In this document: piece after piece, positions 18,191 through 27,930 of the stretch
How the letters are laid out: every line of letters begins with the position of its first letter
Position numbering within the stretch: position 1 is the first letter of the stretch
NCBI GenBank assembly: GCA_963787375.1
Contig: CAWBCR010000021.1
Coordinates: 26,238-90,237, forward strand
From: CAWBCR01 sp963787375
GTDB lineage: Bacteria; Chloroflexota; Anaerolineae; Aggregatilineales; UBA3940
Direction of reading: 5' to 3'
DNA length: 64,000 nucleotides
Notes under the pieces: model-generated
The model's input: the letters and a program-made list of their open reading frames with translations, nothing else
Databases searched by the model: none
What the model was told of the DNA's origin: nothing
Program-made: the position numbers and the translations under genes

Positions 18191-19303
18191 CTAGATGTCC
18201 CGCTGGTACACGCGGTAGCGCCGCAGGTCCTTGACGCCCAGCTTGCGCAGCGCGTTGTTCATGGGCACGTTGTCTTCGAGCACGTAGTTGATCTCGACCC
18301 GCGCCTGCCGCCGCGACAGGACCTCGTAGGTGCGGCGGTACAGCAGCGCGTCAACGCCCTTGCCGTGATATTCGGCCAGCACGCCCAGCGCCCACAGCCG
18401 GTACTCCCGCAGGCGCGGCAGGCCCCACAGCAGCTTCAGCCAGCCGAAGGGCAGCAGCCGCCCGTTCAGCCCGCGCAGCAGCACGTTGACGTCCGGCAGC
18501 GGGATCGAGAAGCCGATGGGGCTGCCGTCCGGCCCCTCGGCGATCAGCACCAACTCGGCGTGGACCACCTGCTTCATATCGCGGGCGATGGCCTGCGCCT
18601 CCGTCTCGGTGACGGGGTAGAAGCCCCAGTTGTCGGAGATCGAGGTATTGATAATGCCCACTAGCCGGACGATCTCCTCCTCCAGCCGCGACATGTCGAT
18701 GGGGCGCACCGTGACGCCGTAGCGCTGCGCGACCCTGTCGGTGAGCGTCAGGTAGCGCGGCGGGATCTCGTAGCCCTCGCGCTGATCGACGTAGTACACC
18801 AGCAGGTCCTTGACCTTCTCCAGGCCAAAGGCCAGCAGGTGATCGTTGTAGTACGGCGGGTTGTACGGCCCCATGATCACCGGCGGCGGCTCGAAGCCCT
18901 CCAGCACCAATCCCCACTCCTGCGAGGCGAAGCTCCACGGCCCGCGCATGGCCGTCATGCCGCGCTGCTTCAGCCAGTCACACGCGGTGTCCAGCAGCAG
19001 CCGTGACGCCTGCGGATCGTCCACGCACTCATAGGAGCCGAACAGGCCAATCGGTGCGCCCCAGTGCTGCACCGCCAGCCGGTCGATGAACGCCGACACC
19101 CGCCCGACGACCCGGCTGCCGTCGGTCAGCAGGTACAGGCTGTACTCGCAGTGATCGAGCATCGGGTTGCGCTGCGGGTCGAACTGCGCCCACTGCTCGC
19201 TGCGCAGCGGCGGCACCCACATCGGGTCGTCGCGATAAAGCTGGTACGGGAACTGGATGAAGCGGCGCAGGTCGGCGCGGCTGGTGACCGGTTGGATGTT
19301 CAT
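18191..19303 (-). CDS. GNAT-like N-acetyltransferase, YghO family
   Basis: This 370-residue protein matches the YghO-type acetyltransferases in length and features. It begins MNIQPVTSRADLRRFI and has FPYQLYRDDPMWVPPLRSEQ near residues 18-37. The family pattern of GRVSAFIDRLAVQHW followed by GLFGSYECVDD is present. The C-terminal acetyl-CoA domain carries LGVLAEYHGKGVDALLYRRTYEVL and the final NYVLEDNVPMNNALRKLGV strand-helix. The biochemical substrate of the family is not known. The frame is intact. It may share a transcript with the TIR gene downstream (85-base gap), but I see no direct sign of coupling. Confidence 0.75.
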   Translation of the reverse strand: MNIQPVTSRADLRRFIQFPYQLYRDDPMWVPPLRSEQWAQFDPQRNPMLDHCEYSLYLLTDGSRVVGRVSAFIDRLAVQHWGAPIGLFGSYECVDDPQASRLLLDTACDWLKQRGMTAMRGPWSFASQEWGLVLEGFEPPPVIMGPYNPPYYNDHLLAFGLEKVKDLLVYYVDQREGYEIPPRYLTLTDRVAQRYGVTVRPIDMSRLEEEIVRLVGIINTSISDNWGFYPVTETEAQAIARDMKQVVHAELVLIAEGPDGSPIGFSIPLPDVNVLLRGLNGRLLPFGWLKLLWGLPRLREYRLWALGVLAEYHGKGVDALLYRRTYEVLSRRQARVEINYVLEDNVPMNNALRKLGVKDLRRYRVYQRDI

Positions 19304-19482
19304 GATGTTCCTGTTGTGCTGGTGTTTAACCGAAAGAGCTTTCGGTCAAACCGACCGGCGCGGTCCGAAACGACACGCCGGTCGAGGATCATGCGTCAGT
19401 ATACGGCGATGGGGCGGAGTACTTGGCCCGTATACGACGGGGTGGGAACCACCCCTTTCGACACACCTTGTGGGTGTCTTTT

Positions 19483-19556
19483 CCCCCTCTCCAACCTGAC
19501 GAGGGGGAGGGAGATGTCTGGCGACCCCGGTCGGCAGACATCGGAAGAGGGTGAGG
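19483..19556. repeat. Dispersed CCCCTCTCC-type palindromic repeat, copy 2, with second hairpin
   Basis: CCCCCTC (19483-19489) pairs with GAGGGGG (19501-19507). A second hairpin follows, GATGTCTGGCGACC against GGTCGGCAGACATC (19513-19542), a 14-base stem with one mismatch. The element ends with AGAGGGTGAGG. It lies immediately after the amino acid ABC operon and may act as its transcript end. Confidence 0.7.
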
Positions 19557-19557
19557 T

Positions 19558-20316
19558 TTACAGCACCCGCTCCAGAAACTGCCGCGTGCGCTCGTCGCCC
19601 GGCTGCGAGAAGATCTGGTCGGGCGTGCCCTGCTCGATGAACAGTCCCTCTTCGACAAACACCACGCGATCCGCCACCTCCCGTGCAAACGACATCTCGT
19701 GCGTGACGAGCAACATCGTCGTGCCGTCGACCACGAGCTGCTTCATCACGTCCAGCACCTCGCCGATCAGCTCCGGGTCCAGCGCCGAGGTCGGCTCGTC
19801 GAACAGCATCACCACCGGCTCCATCGCCAGCGCGCGGGCAATCGCCACGCGCTGCTTCTGCCCGCCCGACAGCCGGATGGGGTGCACGTCGCGCTTGTCG
19901 AGCAGCCCCACCTTGTCGAGATACTTCTCGCCAAAGGGGATGGCCTGATCCTGCGACATGCCCTTCACGGTGATCAGCCCTTCGATCACGTTTTGCAGAG
20001 CGGTCATATGCGGGAACAGGTTGAACTCCTGAAAGACCATGCCCGTGCGCAGCCTCAGCTCGCGGATCTGCTGCGAGTTGGGGCCCCGCATGTGCGGGCC
20101 GGTCTGCACGGTCGCCCCGGCGATATGGATGGTTCCCACCGAGGGGGTCTCCAGGAAGTTCAGGCAGCGCAGCAGCGTGCTCTTGCCCGACCCGCTGCGC
20201 CCGATCAGCACCATGACCTCGCGCGGCAGCACCTCGAACGAGATGCCGCGCAGCACGTGCAGCGCCCCGAACCACTTGTGCAGGTTCTCTACCCGAATGA
20301 TCGAATTATCGTTCAT
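19558..20316 (-). CDS. Polar amino acid ABC importer, ATP-binding protein (GlnQ-like)
   Basis: The ATPase has 252 residues and all motifs. Walker A GRSGSGKST is at ~39-47, the Q-loop is at FQEFNLFPH, the signature is LSGGQKQR and Walker B is VVMLFDEPTSALDP. The H-loop is in THEMSFAREVADR. The segment order and the GPHMRGPNSQQ insertion fit the PAAT (GlnQ/HisP/ArtP) subfamily. I prefer the ATG at 20316, with GGATGG nine bases upstream; TTG at 20340 and ATG at 20322 are alternatives. The start overlaps the end of the permease gene, as expected for an importer operon. Two copies of this ATPase would drive uptake with the permease and binding protein upstream. Confidence 0.9.
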   Translation of the reverse strand: MNDNSIIRVENLHKWFGALHVLRGISFEVLPREVMVLIGRSGSGKSTLLRCLNFLETPSVGTIHIAGATVQTGPHMRGPNSQQIRELRLRTGMVFQEFNLFPHMTALQNVIEGLITVKGMSQDQAIPFGEKYLDKVGLLDKRDVHPIRLSGGQKQRVAIARALAMEPVVMLFDEPTSALDPELIGEVLDVMKQLVVDGTTMLLVTHEMSFAREVADRVVFVEEGLFIEQGTPDQIFSQPGDERTRQFLERVL

Positions 20317-21163
20317 ATGCATGTGCCATCCGTTGCTCAAGCCAGCGCTGTCCCCAGGTTGAAATGATGGTCAGGATCCAGTACAGCAGGGCCGCCAGCA
20401 GGAACATCTCCATGAACTTGATGTCAATCCGCGCGAAGCGGTTGGCGCGGTAGGTGATCTCCCACACGCCCATGATCGACACGTAGGCCGAGTCCTTCTG
20501 CATGGCGATGAACTGGTTGCCGATGTCGGGGATGATCACGCGGATGGCCTGCGGCAGGATCACGCGGCGCATCATCTGCCAGCGCGTCATGCCGATGGCC
20601 TGCGCTGCCTCCCACTGCCCGTGCCCGATGGACTGGATGCCGGCCCGGAAGATCTCCGTCATGTACGCGCCGTAGTTCACGCTCAGCGCCAGGATGCCGG
20701 ACTGTAACGCGTTGAGGATAAACAGCCTGCCGATGTTGGGGTGCCCGGCCTGCGTGATCTGCTGGCCGATCTGCGGCAGGCCCAGGTAGATGATGTAAAT
20801 CTGGATCAGCAGTGGCGTGCCGCGCACCACCGACACGTACAGGCTGGCTGCGCCGTTGGCGATGGCGTTGCTCGACATCCGGCCCAGCGCGCCCAGCAGC
20901 GCCAGCACGGCGGCGATCAGGATCGAGCCCAGCGAGATGCCGATGGTCGTCCATGCGCCCGCCAGCACGAACCCGTAATGGGCCGCGATGTAGGCCGGGT
21001 CGATACGCACCTGGAGCAGGCCGATTACCAGCAGCGCCACCAGCCCGATCCAGACCAGGCCGACCTTGGTCTGCTGGAATAGCCTGTTGCGGCGCTCGTC
21101 GGCGAGCAGCGCGCGTCCCAGGCCCAGGTCCGCGTCATGTGCCAGTACATTTTCTGCGCTCAT
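20306..21163 (-). CDS. Polar amino acid ABC importer, permease
   Basis: The 285-residue membrane protein has an N-terminal cytoplasmic segment, then about five TM helices. The first TM pair resembles the HisM/GlnP family (WTTIGISLGSILIAAVLALLGA). The subfamily motif VVRGTPLLIQIY follows, and then the EAA loop for ATPase contact (QWEAAQAIGMTRWQMMRRVILPQA). The start ATG at 21163 gives a normal-length N terminus; in-frame codons further upstream run through a region with no protein-like features. It probably works as a homodimer. The order binding protein, hairpin, permease, ATPase indicates one transcript with partial stop or processing between the first two genes. Confidence 0.88.
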   Translation of the reverse strand: MSAENVLAHDADLGLGRALLADERRNRLFQQTKVGLVWIGLVALLVIGLLQVRIDPAYIAAHYGFVLAGAWTTIGISLGSILIAAVLALLGALGRMSSNAIANGAASLYVSVVRGTPLLIQIYIIYLGLPQIGQQITQAGHPNIGRLFILNALQSGILALSVNYGAYMTEIFRAGIQSIGHGQWEAAQAIGMTRWQMMRRVILPQAIRVIIPDIGNQFIAMQKDSAYVSIMGVWEITYRANRFARIDIKFMEMFLLAALLYWILTIISTWGQRWLEQRMAHAYER

Positions 21164-21281
21164 GAGTTTTCTTGTCCCGTCAAATGCAGATAGGCGCCAC
21201 CTCTTGCAGACAGAGGAGGACGGCTGATACGAGTGTCCTTTTGGGCGAACGTGCATCGATTTGATTCCAGGGGAAAAGGGC

Positions 21282-21311
21282 GGTGAGGCCCGGTTCCGAT
21301 CGGGCCTCACC
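21282..21311 (-). terminator. Intercistronic hairpin between binding protein and permease
   Basis: GGTGAGGCCCG (21282-21292) and CGGGCCTCACC (21301-21311) form a perfect 11-base stem with an eight-base loop. On the minus strand the stem is followed by GCCCTTTTCCCC. It lies just after the binding-protein stop and likely acts as a leaky terminator or 3' stabiliser, raising binding-protein levels over the permease. Confidence 0.6.
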
Positions 21312-21327
21312 TGCCACACGGTCCTGT

Positions 21328-22281
21328 TTAGGGCTGGTTGAGCGCGGCCCAGTCGTAGCTGGCGGCAGCGCTGGCCAGGTCTAAACCGAAGTACTGCTCA
21401 GAAAGCGCCTTCAGCGTCCCGTCGTTGTGCAGGCTGTTGATGACGTCCGTCACCTTGTGCAGGAACGCAACCGGGTCTGCCTGCGACTGCTTGTCGATGG
21501 CAGCCCCCAGGTACTCAAAGAACAGCGGGTCGCCCAGCGGCTTGATAGCCAGGCCCTTGGAGATCTGGTCGTTGCCGGTTGGCGAGGCGGTCAGCACGGC
21601 GTCCAGCCGGACGCCATCGCCCAGCGCCAGGTCTTGCAGCGCGGGCACGTCGGTGTCGTAGCCCTTGACATCCGCGTTCTTGATCACGAAGTCGATGGTC
21701 TCGCCGGGGATCGACAACGTCCCGTTGAGATAGGTTTCATAGGTGCAGCCGGTGCACACGCCGACCTTCTTGCCCGACAGGTCGCTGGGCTGCGTGAACG
21801 ACGTGTTGTCCGCGTTCACATACAACTGCGCGGGGGTGGTGTAGTATGGCTGGCTGAAGTACAGCACGCCCATACGCTGGGGGGTGATGGTCATCGAGCC
21901 CACGCTGATGTCCCAGCGGCCCGACCAGCTTCCACCGGTGATCAGGGTCCAGTCGGGAGTGACGAAGCAGGGTTCGACGCCCAGCCCCTTGGCGATGGCG
22001 ACCGCCACGTCAATGTCGAAGCCGTGCAGCTCATTGGCCGTGTGCTGGTCGGCGGCGCACTTGGTATCGGCTGCACGCGCGGCCCCTTCCACCAGCTCCG
22101 ACTGCGGCGGATAGGCGGGGTCGGTGGAGATGACCAGCGTGCCGCGCGCCTGGATCTGCGACAGCAGGTCCGCCGGAGCAGCGGTCGTGGCTGCGCCCGG
22201 CGCGGCGCAGGCAGACAGAATCACCCCAACGGCAGCGACCATGATCGCCATCAGAATGATCTTTCCGAACCTGATCCTCAT
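21328..22281 (-). CDS. Polar amino acid ABC importer, substrate-binding lipoprotein
   Basis: The 317-residue family 3 solute-binding protein has a lipoprotein signal peptide: MRIRFGK, a hydrophobic core and lipobox LSAC with Cys at residue 25. The mature part opens with the family pattern IQARGTLVISTDPAYPPQSE and continues with the GFDIDVAVAIAKGLGVEP strand-helix, the SVGSMTITPQRMGVLYFSQPYY hinge region and LSGKKVGVCTGCTYETYL. Two closely spaced Cys in VCTGC and one near CFVTP are unusual and might form a disulphide. The ligand is probably an amino acid or small polar compound. The gene is first in its operon, with GGATGAAGGATA-like purines before ATG. Confidence 0.88.
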   Translation of the reverse strand: MRIRFGKIILMAIMVAAVGVILSACAAPGAATTAAPADLLSQIQARGTLVISTDPAYPPQSELVEGAARAADTKCAADQHTANELHGFDIDVAVAIAKGLGVEPCFVTPDWTLITGGSWSGRWDISVGSMTITPQRMGVLYFSQPYYTTPAQLYVNADNTSFTQPSDLSGKKVGVCTGCTYETYLNGTLSIPGETIDFVIKNADVKGYDTDVPALQDLALGDGVRLDAVLTASPTGNDQISKGLAIKPLGDPLFFEYLGAAIDKQSQADPVAFLHKVTDVINSLHNDGTLKALSEQYFGLDLASAAASYDWAALNQP

Positions 22282-22464
22282 TATCCTTCATCCTCCTACT
22301 ATGCGATGATCCAACGTTCCGCACGGGTCGGGCGCATGATGTTGGGTGTTGAGAACGGGGAGCGTGCGCTCAGCCGGGGTGGCCTGGCGCTCACCTGCCA
22401 GGTGAATTGAGTATACGCCTTTTCGGTGGTTCGTCAAAGATTCGGGCGCTGCGCTGAGCGCCGC

Positions 22465-22493
22465 TTGCCGCGAATGCGCGGCTCCTGTAAGAT
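22465..22493 (+). promoter_or_regulatory. Candidate sigma70 promoter for the small membrane protein
   Basis: TTGCCG (22465-22470) and TAAGAT (22488-22493) are 17 bases apart, about 30 bases ahead of the start codon. Confidence 0.4.
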
Positions 22494-22523
22494 AGCGTAT
22501 CTAATCGACAAAGGAGATAGAAA

Positions 22524-22880
22524 ATGGGGCCAGCACTAACCGTCGTCCTGACCATTGGGTTCATTATCCTGTCGTTCGTCGTGGCGGCAGCTCTGTCGAA
22601 CCGGGTCAACCAGTCGACACATCCCAGCGAGGAGATGCTCGAAAACCACATCAAGGGCAAGGCCATCGTACAGAAGATCGACCAGACGGGCACCTGGGTC
22701 AACAACAACCCGCAGGTGGCGTTCGTGCTGGAGGTCCACCCGCCGAGCGATCCGCCCTATCAGCTTGAGACGAACAAAGTGGTGCAGATTATCGACGTGC
22801 CGCAGATCCAGCCCGGCAAGGAGATCAACGTGCTGATCGACCCCGACAACAATGAAAAGATCACGCTGGCGCTGAGATAA
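22524..22880 (+). CDS. Small single-pass membrane protein of unknown function
   Basis: The 118-residue protein has one N-terminal TM helix (VVLTIGFIILSFVVAAAL) followed by a soluble beta-rich domain. The domain has the pattern GKAIVQKIDQTGTWVNNNPQVAFVLEV, PYQLETNKVVQI and a final GKEINVLIDPDNNEKITLAL. This order, with 'TG..(V/I)N.NP' then 'PG....V.(I/V)DP', recurs in short bacterial membrane proteins resembling DUF3592 members. No enzymatic function can be proposed. AAAGGAG eight bases before ATG gives a firm start. It is a single-gene unit. Confidence 0.7.
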   Translation: MGPALTVVLTIGFIILSFVVAAALSNRVNQSTHPSEEMLENHIKGKAIVQKIDQTGTWVNNNPQVAFVLEVHPPSDPPYQLETNKVVQIIDVPQIQPGKEINVLIDPDNNEKITLALR

Positions 22881-22984
22881 CCCCGCCGGCGCGCTGAAGT
22901 CAAACCAATCGCTTCGGGCCCCGCTGCTGCGGGCAGTTTCTCCGCGCCTGCCCGGATAGAGCGGGGCCTCTGTCTGGAAGCAAG

Positions 22985-23844
22985 CTACCCCCTGGGGCCG
23001 CCCGGTCCGCCGCCCGGACCCCCCCTCCGTTCATCAACCCCGGCACGCGCAGATTTGTGCCCAGCAGGCCCGACAGCGCGCTCATTGCCCAGTTTGAGGC
23101 CAGCAGCAGCCCGGCTGCGGCTACCACGTAAACCAGCACGACGACGGCGCTCTTGCCTTTGCTCAGCTTGGTCATCACCACGATGCCGATTCCCAGCAGC
23201 AGCAGGCTCCACAACAGGTAGATGTCGAACTGCCCGGCCAGCGTGTTCAGCACCGGCAGCGAGGCCGCCTCCGAGGCGGTGAACAGGCCGCTGAACCCGG
23301 CGCTGACCGTTTTGCCGCTCACCAGCGTGGTAGCCGCGTGGACCACGTCGCGCAGCGCCAGCGGCAGGCTGGCCCATACCGCGACCGGGAAGATGTGCTT
23401 GAAGCTCGCCGAGCCGCCCATCGCCAGCCCCACGCCCAGCACGACGACGGTGCACACCACGTAGCCGGCCAGCACCCCCACCACGCCCACGCCCGCCGAG
23501 ACGAGGATCGCCGTGACGCTGCTCGACGCGCCCGACGCCGCTGGCCCGCTGCCCTGAACAGCCGTGGTGCCGGTCGCCGCGCTGCCCGCCCCTGCGCTGA
23601 AGCTCTGGAACGCGGCCATGCGCACGCTGGTCGTCGCGTAGGCCAGCAGCGCAGCAGCCACCACCGTGACGGCCAGCATCAGCCACCAGTACGACCGCCC
23701 GCCCTCGCGCATGCGCTCGAAGGTGGCGCGCGGGCGGATCAGCATGCCGGCCAGCGCGCTCCACGGCGTCAGCGGCGGCGGTGTCTCTCCGGCGCTGGTT
23801 GCTGCCGGAACCTGTTCGATAAGCTGTTCGGAAACGATGTCCAC
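22985..23844 (-). CDS. Yip1-family multi-pass membrane protein (frameshift in a C7 tract near the end)
   Basis: The membrane protein has about 286 residues. The cytoplasmic N terminus contains the Yip1-type amphipathic segment (LAGMLIRPRATFERMREGG). Five or so TM helices follow (YWWLMLAVTVVAAALLAY, VGVVGVLAGYVVCTVVVLGVG and so on). A seven-C run at 23019-23025 shifts the frame. With one base fewer the protein ends in a Gly/Pro-rich tail (GGGPGGGPGGPRG) and a stop at 22985; as written it runs about 30 residues further in non-protein-like sequence. I chose the corrected end. Bacterial Yip1-domain proteins have no defined function. Confidence 0.65.
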
Positions 23845-23965
23845 AATCAGACTCCCATCTGTGCCCTATGCTGATATCAACCCTACTGTAACGGTGGGTT
23901 GTTCAGAAGTTGTGAGAGTCGGATGCAGACTGTATGTGGGTTTGGGGCTGCGCGGGAGACAGAAA

Positions 23966-24022
23966 CCCCCTCTCCGCCGCGCTGCCGGAGAGGGGGATGT
24001 TGAGGCAGAGATAGGGGTGAGG
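23966..24022. repeat. Dispersed CCCCTCTCC-type palindromic repeat, copy 3
   Basis: CCCCCTCTCCG (23966-23976) and CGGAGAGGGGG (23986-23996) form a perfect 11-base stem with a nine-base loop, followed after 17 bases by GGGGTGAGG. It is only four bases from a second type of repeat. Confidence 0.75.
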
Positions 24023-24026
24023 CTTC

Positions 24027-24065
24027 TGGCCGAGGAGCCGCGAAGTTCATTCGCGGATCGAGGCC
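24027..24065. repeat. 39-base dispersed palindromic repeat, copy 1
   Basis: This 39-base stretch is identical to one at 43933-43971. It contains the hairpin CCGCGAA-GTTCA-TTCGCGG (24038-24056). It lies 15 bases beyond the stop of the ABC exporter gene. Confidence 0.85.
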
Positions 24066-24080
24066 GCGTCCGGCAGACGC

Positions 24081-25948
24081 CTAGATTGCCTGCCCCTTGA
24101 ACTGGCTGACGTACAGGTGATGGTAGAAGCCGCGCCTGTCCAGCAGCTCCTGATGGGTCCCCTGCTCGACGATCTCGCCGTCGTCGATGACCAGCACGTG
24201 ATCGGCGTCGCGGATCGTGCTCAGGCGGTGGGCGATCACAAAGCTGGTGCGCCCCTCCATCAGCCGCAGCAGCGACTTCTGGATGCGCGCCTCGGTGCGG
24301 GTGTCGACGCTGCTGGTCGCCTCGTCCAGGATCAGGATGCCGGGGTCGGCCAGGATGGCGCGGGCAATCGACAGAAGCTGGCGCTGGCCCTGGCTGAGGT
24401 TGCTGGCCCGCTCCGAGAGCAGCGGTCTGGTAGCCCTGCGGCAGCTGGCGGATGAAGTGATCGGCGTCGGCCATCTTGGCCGCCTCGATCACCTCCTCGT
24501 CGGTGGCGTCCAGCCGGCCATAGCGGATGTTCTCCATCACCGTGTCGGAGAACAGGAACGTATCCTGCAGCACGAGCCCCAGCTGGCGGCGCAGGTCCGC
24601 CTTCTTGATGTCGCGGATGTCCCTGCCGTCGATGGTGATGCAGCCCCCGTCGATCTCGTAGAAGCGGGTCAGCAGGTTGATGATCGTCGTCTTGCCCGCG
24701 CCGGTCGGCCCCACCAGGGCGAAGATCTGCCCGGCTTTGGCCTCCAGCGTCATATCCTTGATGATCGGCGTCTCCGGCTGGTAGCCGAAGCTGACGTGCT
24801 CGAAGCCGCACGTCGCCGCGCAGCGACTCCAGCGAGGCGGCGTCGGGCGCGTCGTCCACTTCGGACGGCGTGTCGATGATCTCGAACACCCGCTCCGCGC
24901 CGGCCAGCGCCGCCTGGATCGCGTTGTACAGGTTGGCGAGCTGGCGCAGCGGGCTGATGAAGTTCTGCCCGTAGCTGATGAAGGTGGCGATGATGCCCAC
25001 GGTGACCAGGTCGCGCAGCGCCAGCCAGCCGCCCAGCCCGGCCAGCACGATCACGAAGAAGTTGCCCAGCACGTTGGTCAGCGGCATCAGCAGCAGCGCA
25101 TAGGTGTTGGCGTACACCCCCGCCTCGAACACCTGCCTGGTTGCGCTGGCGGAAGGCGTCGATCACCGACTCGTTGCGGCGGAAGGCCTTGACCACCTTC
25201 TGCCCGCTGATCGATTCCTCCATCACGCCGTTGAGCTCGCCCAGGTGCTTCTGCAGTTCGCGGAAGCCCCGGCGCGTGTACCTGGCGACGAACTGCGTGA
25301 ACCAGAACATGATCGGCACCACCAGCAGCGAGGCCAGCGCCAGCCAGTGGTTGAGGACGAACATGGCGATCAGGATGCCGACCATCGACAGCACGCTGGC
25401 GATCAGCGAGGTGACGTTCTGCGAGACGGCCTGGTTGATGGCGTCGATGTCGTTGGTCAGGCGGCTCATCAGCTCGCCCGCCGGGTTGCGGTCGAAGAAG
25501 GCGATCGGGCAGCGTCTGCAGATGCGTGAACAGGTCGCGTGCGCAGCTGCTTGAGCGCCCGCTGCGAGACGCCGGCCATCACCCAGTTGGCGATGGCCTG
25601 GAACAGGTTGTTCAGCAGGTAGATGGCCAGCATCAGCAGCGCGATGCCGGCCAGCCCGGCGGCCTGCTTGGTGCTGATGAACTGGTCGATGGCCCCGCCC
25701 ATCAGGTACGGGCCGACCAGCCCCAGCAGCGTGTAGATCACGCACCAGCGCCGACGACGATGCGCCAGCACCGCCTTGAACGGGCCGAGATAGCGCAGCA
25801 GCCGCGTCAGCGCGCGGCGCGGGTCGCGGGCCTTCTCGATGACGCCCACGTGCCGGCCGGTCGCCGGCCCTGCATCATCGGCGCGGACGTTGCCGCTGTC
25901 CGGCTGGTCGCTGGCATGCTCACTGCGATCGCCCTCGACCGCTGGCAT
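24081..25948 (-). pseudogene. ABC exporter half-transporter B (multidrug/lipid type), multiply frameshifted
   Basis: Read across about six indels this is a ~620-residue TM-ATPase fusion. The TM region includes LMGGAIDQFISTKQAAGLAGIA, an IAFFDRNPAGELMSRLTNDI coupling helix and VARYTRRGFRELQKHLGELNG. The ATPase has VGPTGAGKTTIINLL (Walker A) and the DTFLFSDTVMENIRYGR Q-loop segment. A signature ATNLSQGQRQLL and a Walker B ILDEATSSVD appear only after frame correction, and it ends HLYVSQFKGQAI. Breaks lie near 25535, 25505, 25140, 24800 and 24420. The start ATG at 25948 overlaps the end of the partner gene. The pair matches heterodimeric exporters such as BmrCD/LmrCD. Error rather than decay is likely, because every conserved motif survives. 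Confidence 0.7.
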
Positions 25949-27709
25949 CGCCAGCCGCGTCCGAGCTGGAACCCGTTGCCAAGCTGCGAGTCGTAGATTT
26001 CCCGGTAGATCGGGCTGGACTGCATCAGCTCGCGGTGCGTGCCCTGCGCGGCGATCCGCCCCCTGTCGATGACGACGATCTTGTCGGCTTTCAGCACCGT
26101 GCTGATGCGCTGGGCGACCACGAAGCTGGTGCGGCGGTCGTTCCTGCGCCTCCAGCGCGTCCTGGATCTGCGTCTCGGTCTCCACGTCGACCGAGCTGGT
26201 GCTGTCGTCGAGGATCAGGATGCGGGGCTGCATCAGCAGCGCCCGCGCAATGGCGATGCGCTGCTTCTGCCCGCCGGAAAGTTCGCGCCGCGCTGCCTCG
26301 ACGTGGGTGTCGTAGCCCTGCGGCAGCGCCATGATGAAGTCGTGCGCCTGCGCGGCCTGCGCCGCCGCGATGACCTCCTCGTCGCTGGCTCCGGGCGGCC
26401 GTAGCGGATATTATCGCGCACCGTGCCGGAGAACAGGATCGTCTCCTGGGGCACGATCCCGATCTGCGCCAGCAGCGAGTCCTGCGCGATCTCCCGCACG
26501 TCGATCCCGTCGATCAGCACCCGCCCGGCAGGCACGTCGTAGAAGCGCGGGATCAGGTTGATCAGCGTCGATTTGCCGGAGCCGGTCGCGCCCAGGATGG
26601 CGACCGTCTCGCCCGGCTCGGCGGCCAGGTTGACTCCGTCCAGCACCGCTTCGCCGCCGTCGCCGTTGTAGTGAAAAGAGACATTCTCGAAGCACGACTT
26701 TCCCGCCGATGCCGATCGGGCAGGGGCCGCGCGTCCGGCGCGTCCTGGACCTCTGGCACGGTGTCCAGCACCTCGTTGATGCGCCTGGCCGAGGCGATGC
26801 CCGCTGGCCCAGGCGTTGGAGAGCATCGTCATCATGGTCAGCGGCGCCATCGTGGTCAGCAGGTAGTTGGTGAAGGCGACGATCTGCCCGACCGTCAGAG
26901 CTCGCCGCGGATGGCTTGCAGCCCGCCCGACCCAGATCACGATCACCATGCCGATGTTGACGAAGACCGTCAGCGCCGGCGACATGCTCGACATGAACTG
27001 CATCACCCGCACCGAGTTGGCGGTGAAGTCCTCGTTGGCTGCCTCGAAGCGCTCGCCTTCGAAGTCGGCCCGCACAAAGGCCTTGACCAGCCGCACCCCG
27101 GCGATGTTCTCCTGCAGCACGGTGTTCAGCCGGTCGAGCTTCTGCTGCACGAGCTCGGAAGAGCGGCTCCATCTTGACGACGAAGAACACGATCACCACC
27201 GAGGTGACCAGCAGCAGCGGCAGCATGGTCAGCGCCAGGCTGCGGCTGGTGCTGATCATCAGGATCAGGCTGCCGACCATCAGCAGCGGGGCGCGCGTGC
27301 CGATGCGCAGCGAGATCTGCACCAGCCGTTTGAAGGCGTCGATATCGCTGGTCAGGCGCACCATCAGCTGCCCGGTCTTCTGCTGGTCGAGGTTGCCGAA
27401 GGAAAAGGTCTGGATCTTGAGGAACTGCGCTTCGCGCAGGTCGCGCGCCACGCTCTCGCCGACCCGGACCGACAGGATGTTGTTGCCGACGGCAGTTGAT
27501 GCGCTGAGGACCGAGATGCCGAACATCAGCGCGGAGGTGTGGAGGACGATACCCAGGTCATGCTGCGTGATGCCCTGGTCGATGATGCGCTGGATCAGCC
27601 GGGGGATCAGCAGGTCCATGAAGACCAGCGAGGTCAGCAGGACCAGCGCGGCAACGGAGCGCCGCCAGTAGGGCTTGACGAAATGGAGCAGCGGGGCGAC
27701 ATGTTTCAT
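25920..27709 (-). pseudogene. ABC exporter half-transporter A (multidrug/lipid type), multiply frameshifted
   Basis: This ~595-residue TM-ATPase fusion is the partner of gene B. From ATG at 27709 the first frame covers TM1-TM4, with LIPRLIQRIIDQGITQHDL and QQKTGQLMVRLTSDIDAFKR. The second starts at LDRLNTVLQENIAGVRLVKAFVRA and includes Walker A GATGSGKST and FYDVPAGRVLIDGIDVREI. The third has the signature ELSGGQKQRIAIARALLMQPRILILDDSTSSVD. Here the usual Walker B Glu is Asp (LDDSTSS), the degenerate nucleotide site expected in one half of a heterodimer. Breaks lie near 27165, 26800, 26700, 26393, 26140 and 25975. The order A then B with overlap is the standard operon arrangement. The exported substrate is unknown. 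Confidence 0.7.
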
Positions 27710-27840
27710 GATGGATGGGGCGGTGACACGAAATCCGGACTGCCCAGGCGGATTTTGACGGACGATGTTTAACGCAGCCAATTATATCCAATTGGGAGCG
27801 AGACGTCACAAGCTATGAGGTTCAAAGTCACGGTCGAGAA

Positions 27841-27870
27841 CTGCCACCGTCCGGGGAATGATGCTATACT
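27841..27870 (+). promoter_or_regulatory. Candidate sigma70 promoter ahead of the diterpene synthase operon
   Basis: CTGCCA (27841-27846) and TATACT (27865-27870) are 18 bases apart, about 60 bases before the small winged-helix-like gene. Confidence 0.4.
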
Positions 27871-27930
27871 GGACAGTGTATCCGTACATCGCATACGGAA
27901 CAGCGGCAGTGTGGCAGGCGGAGGTGCAGC

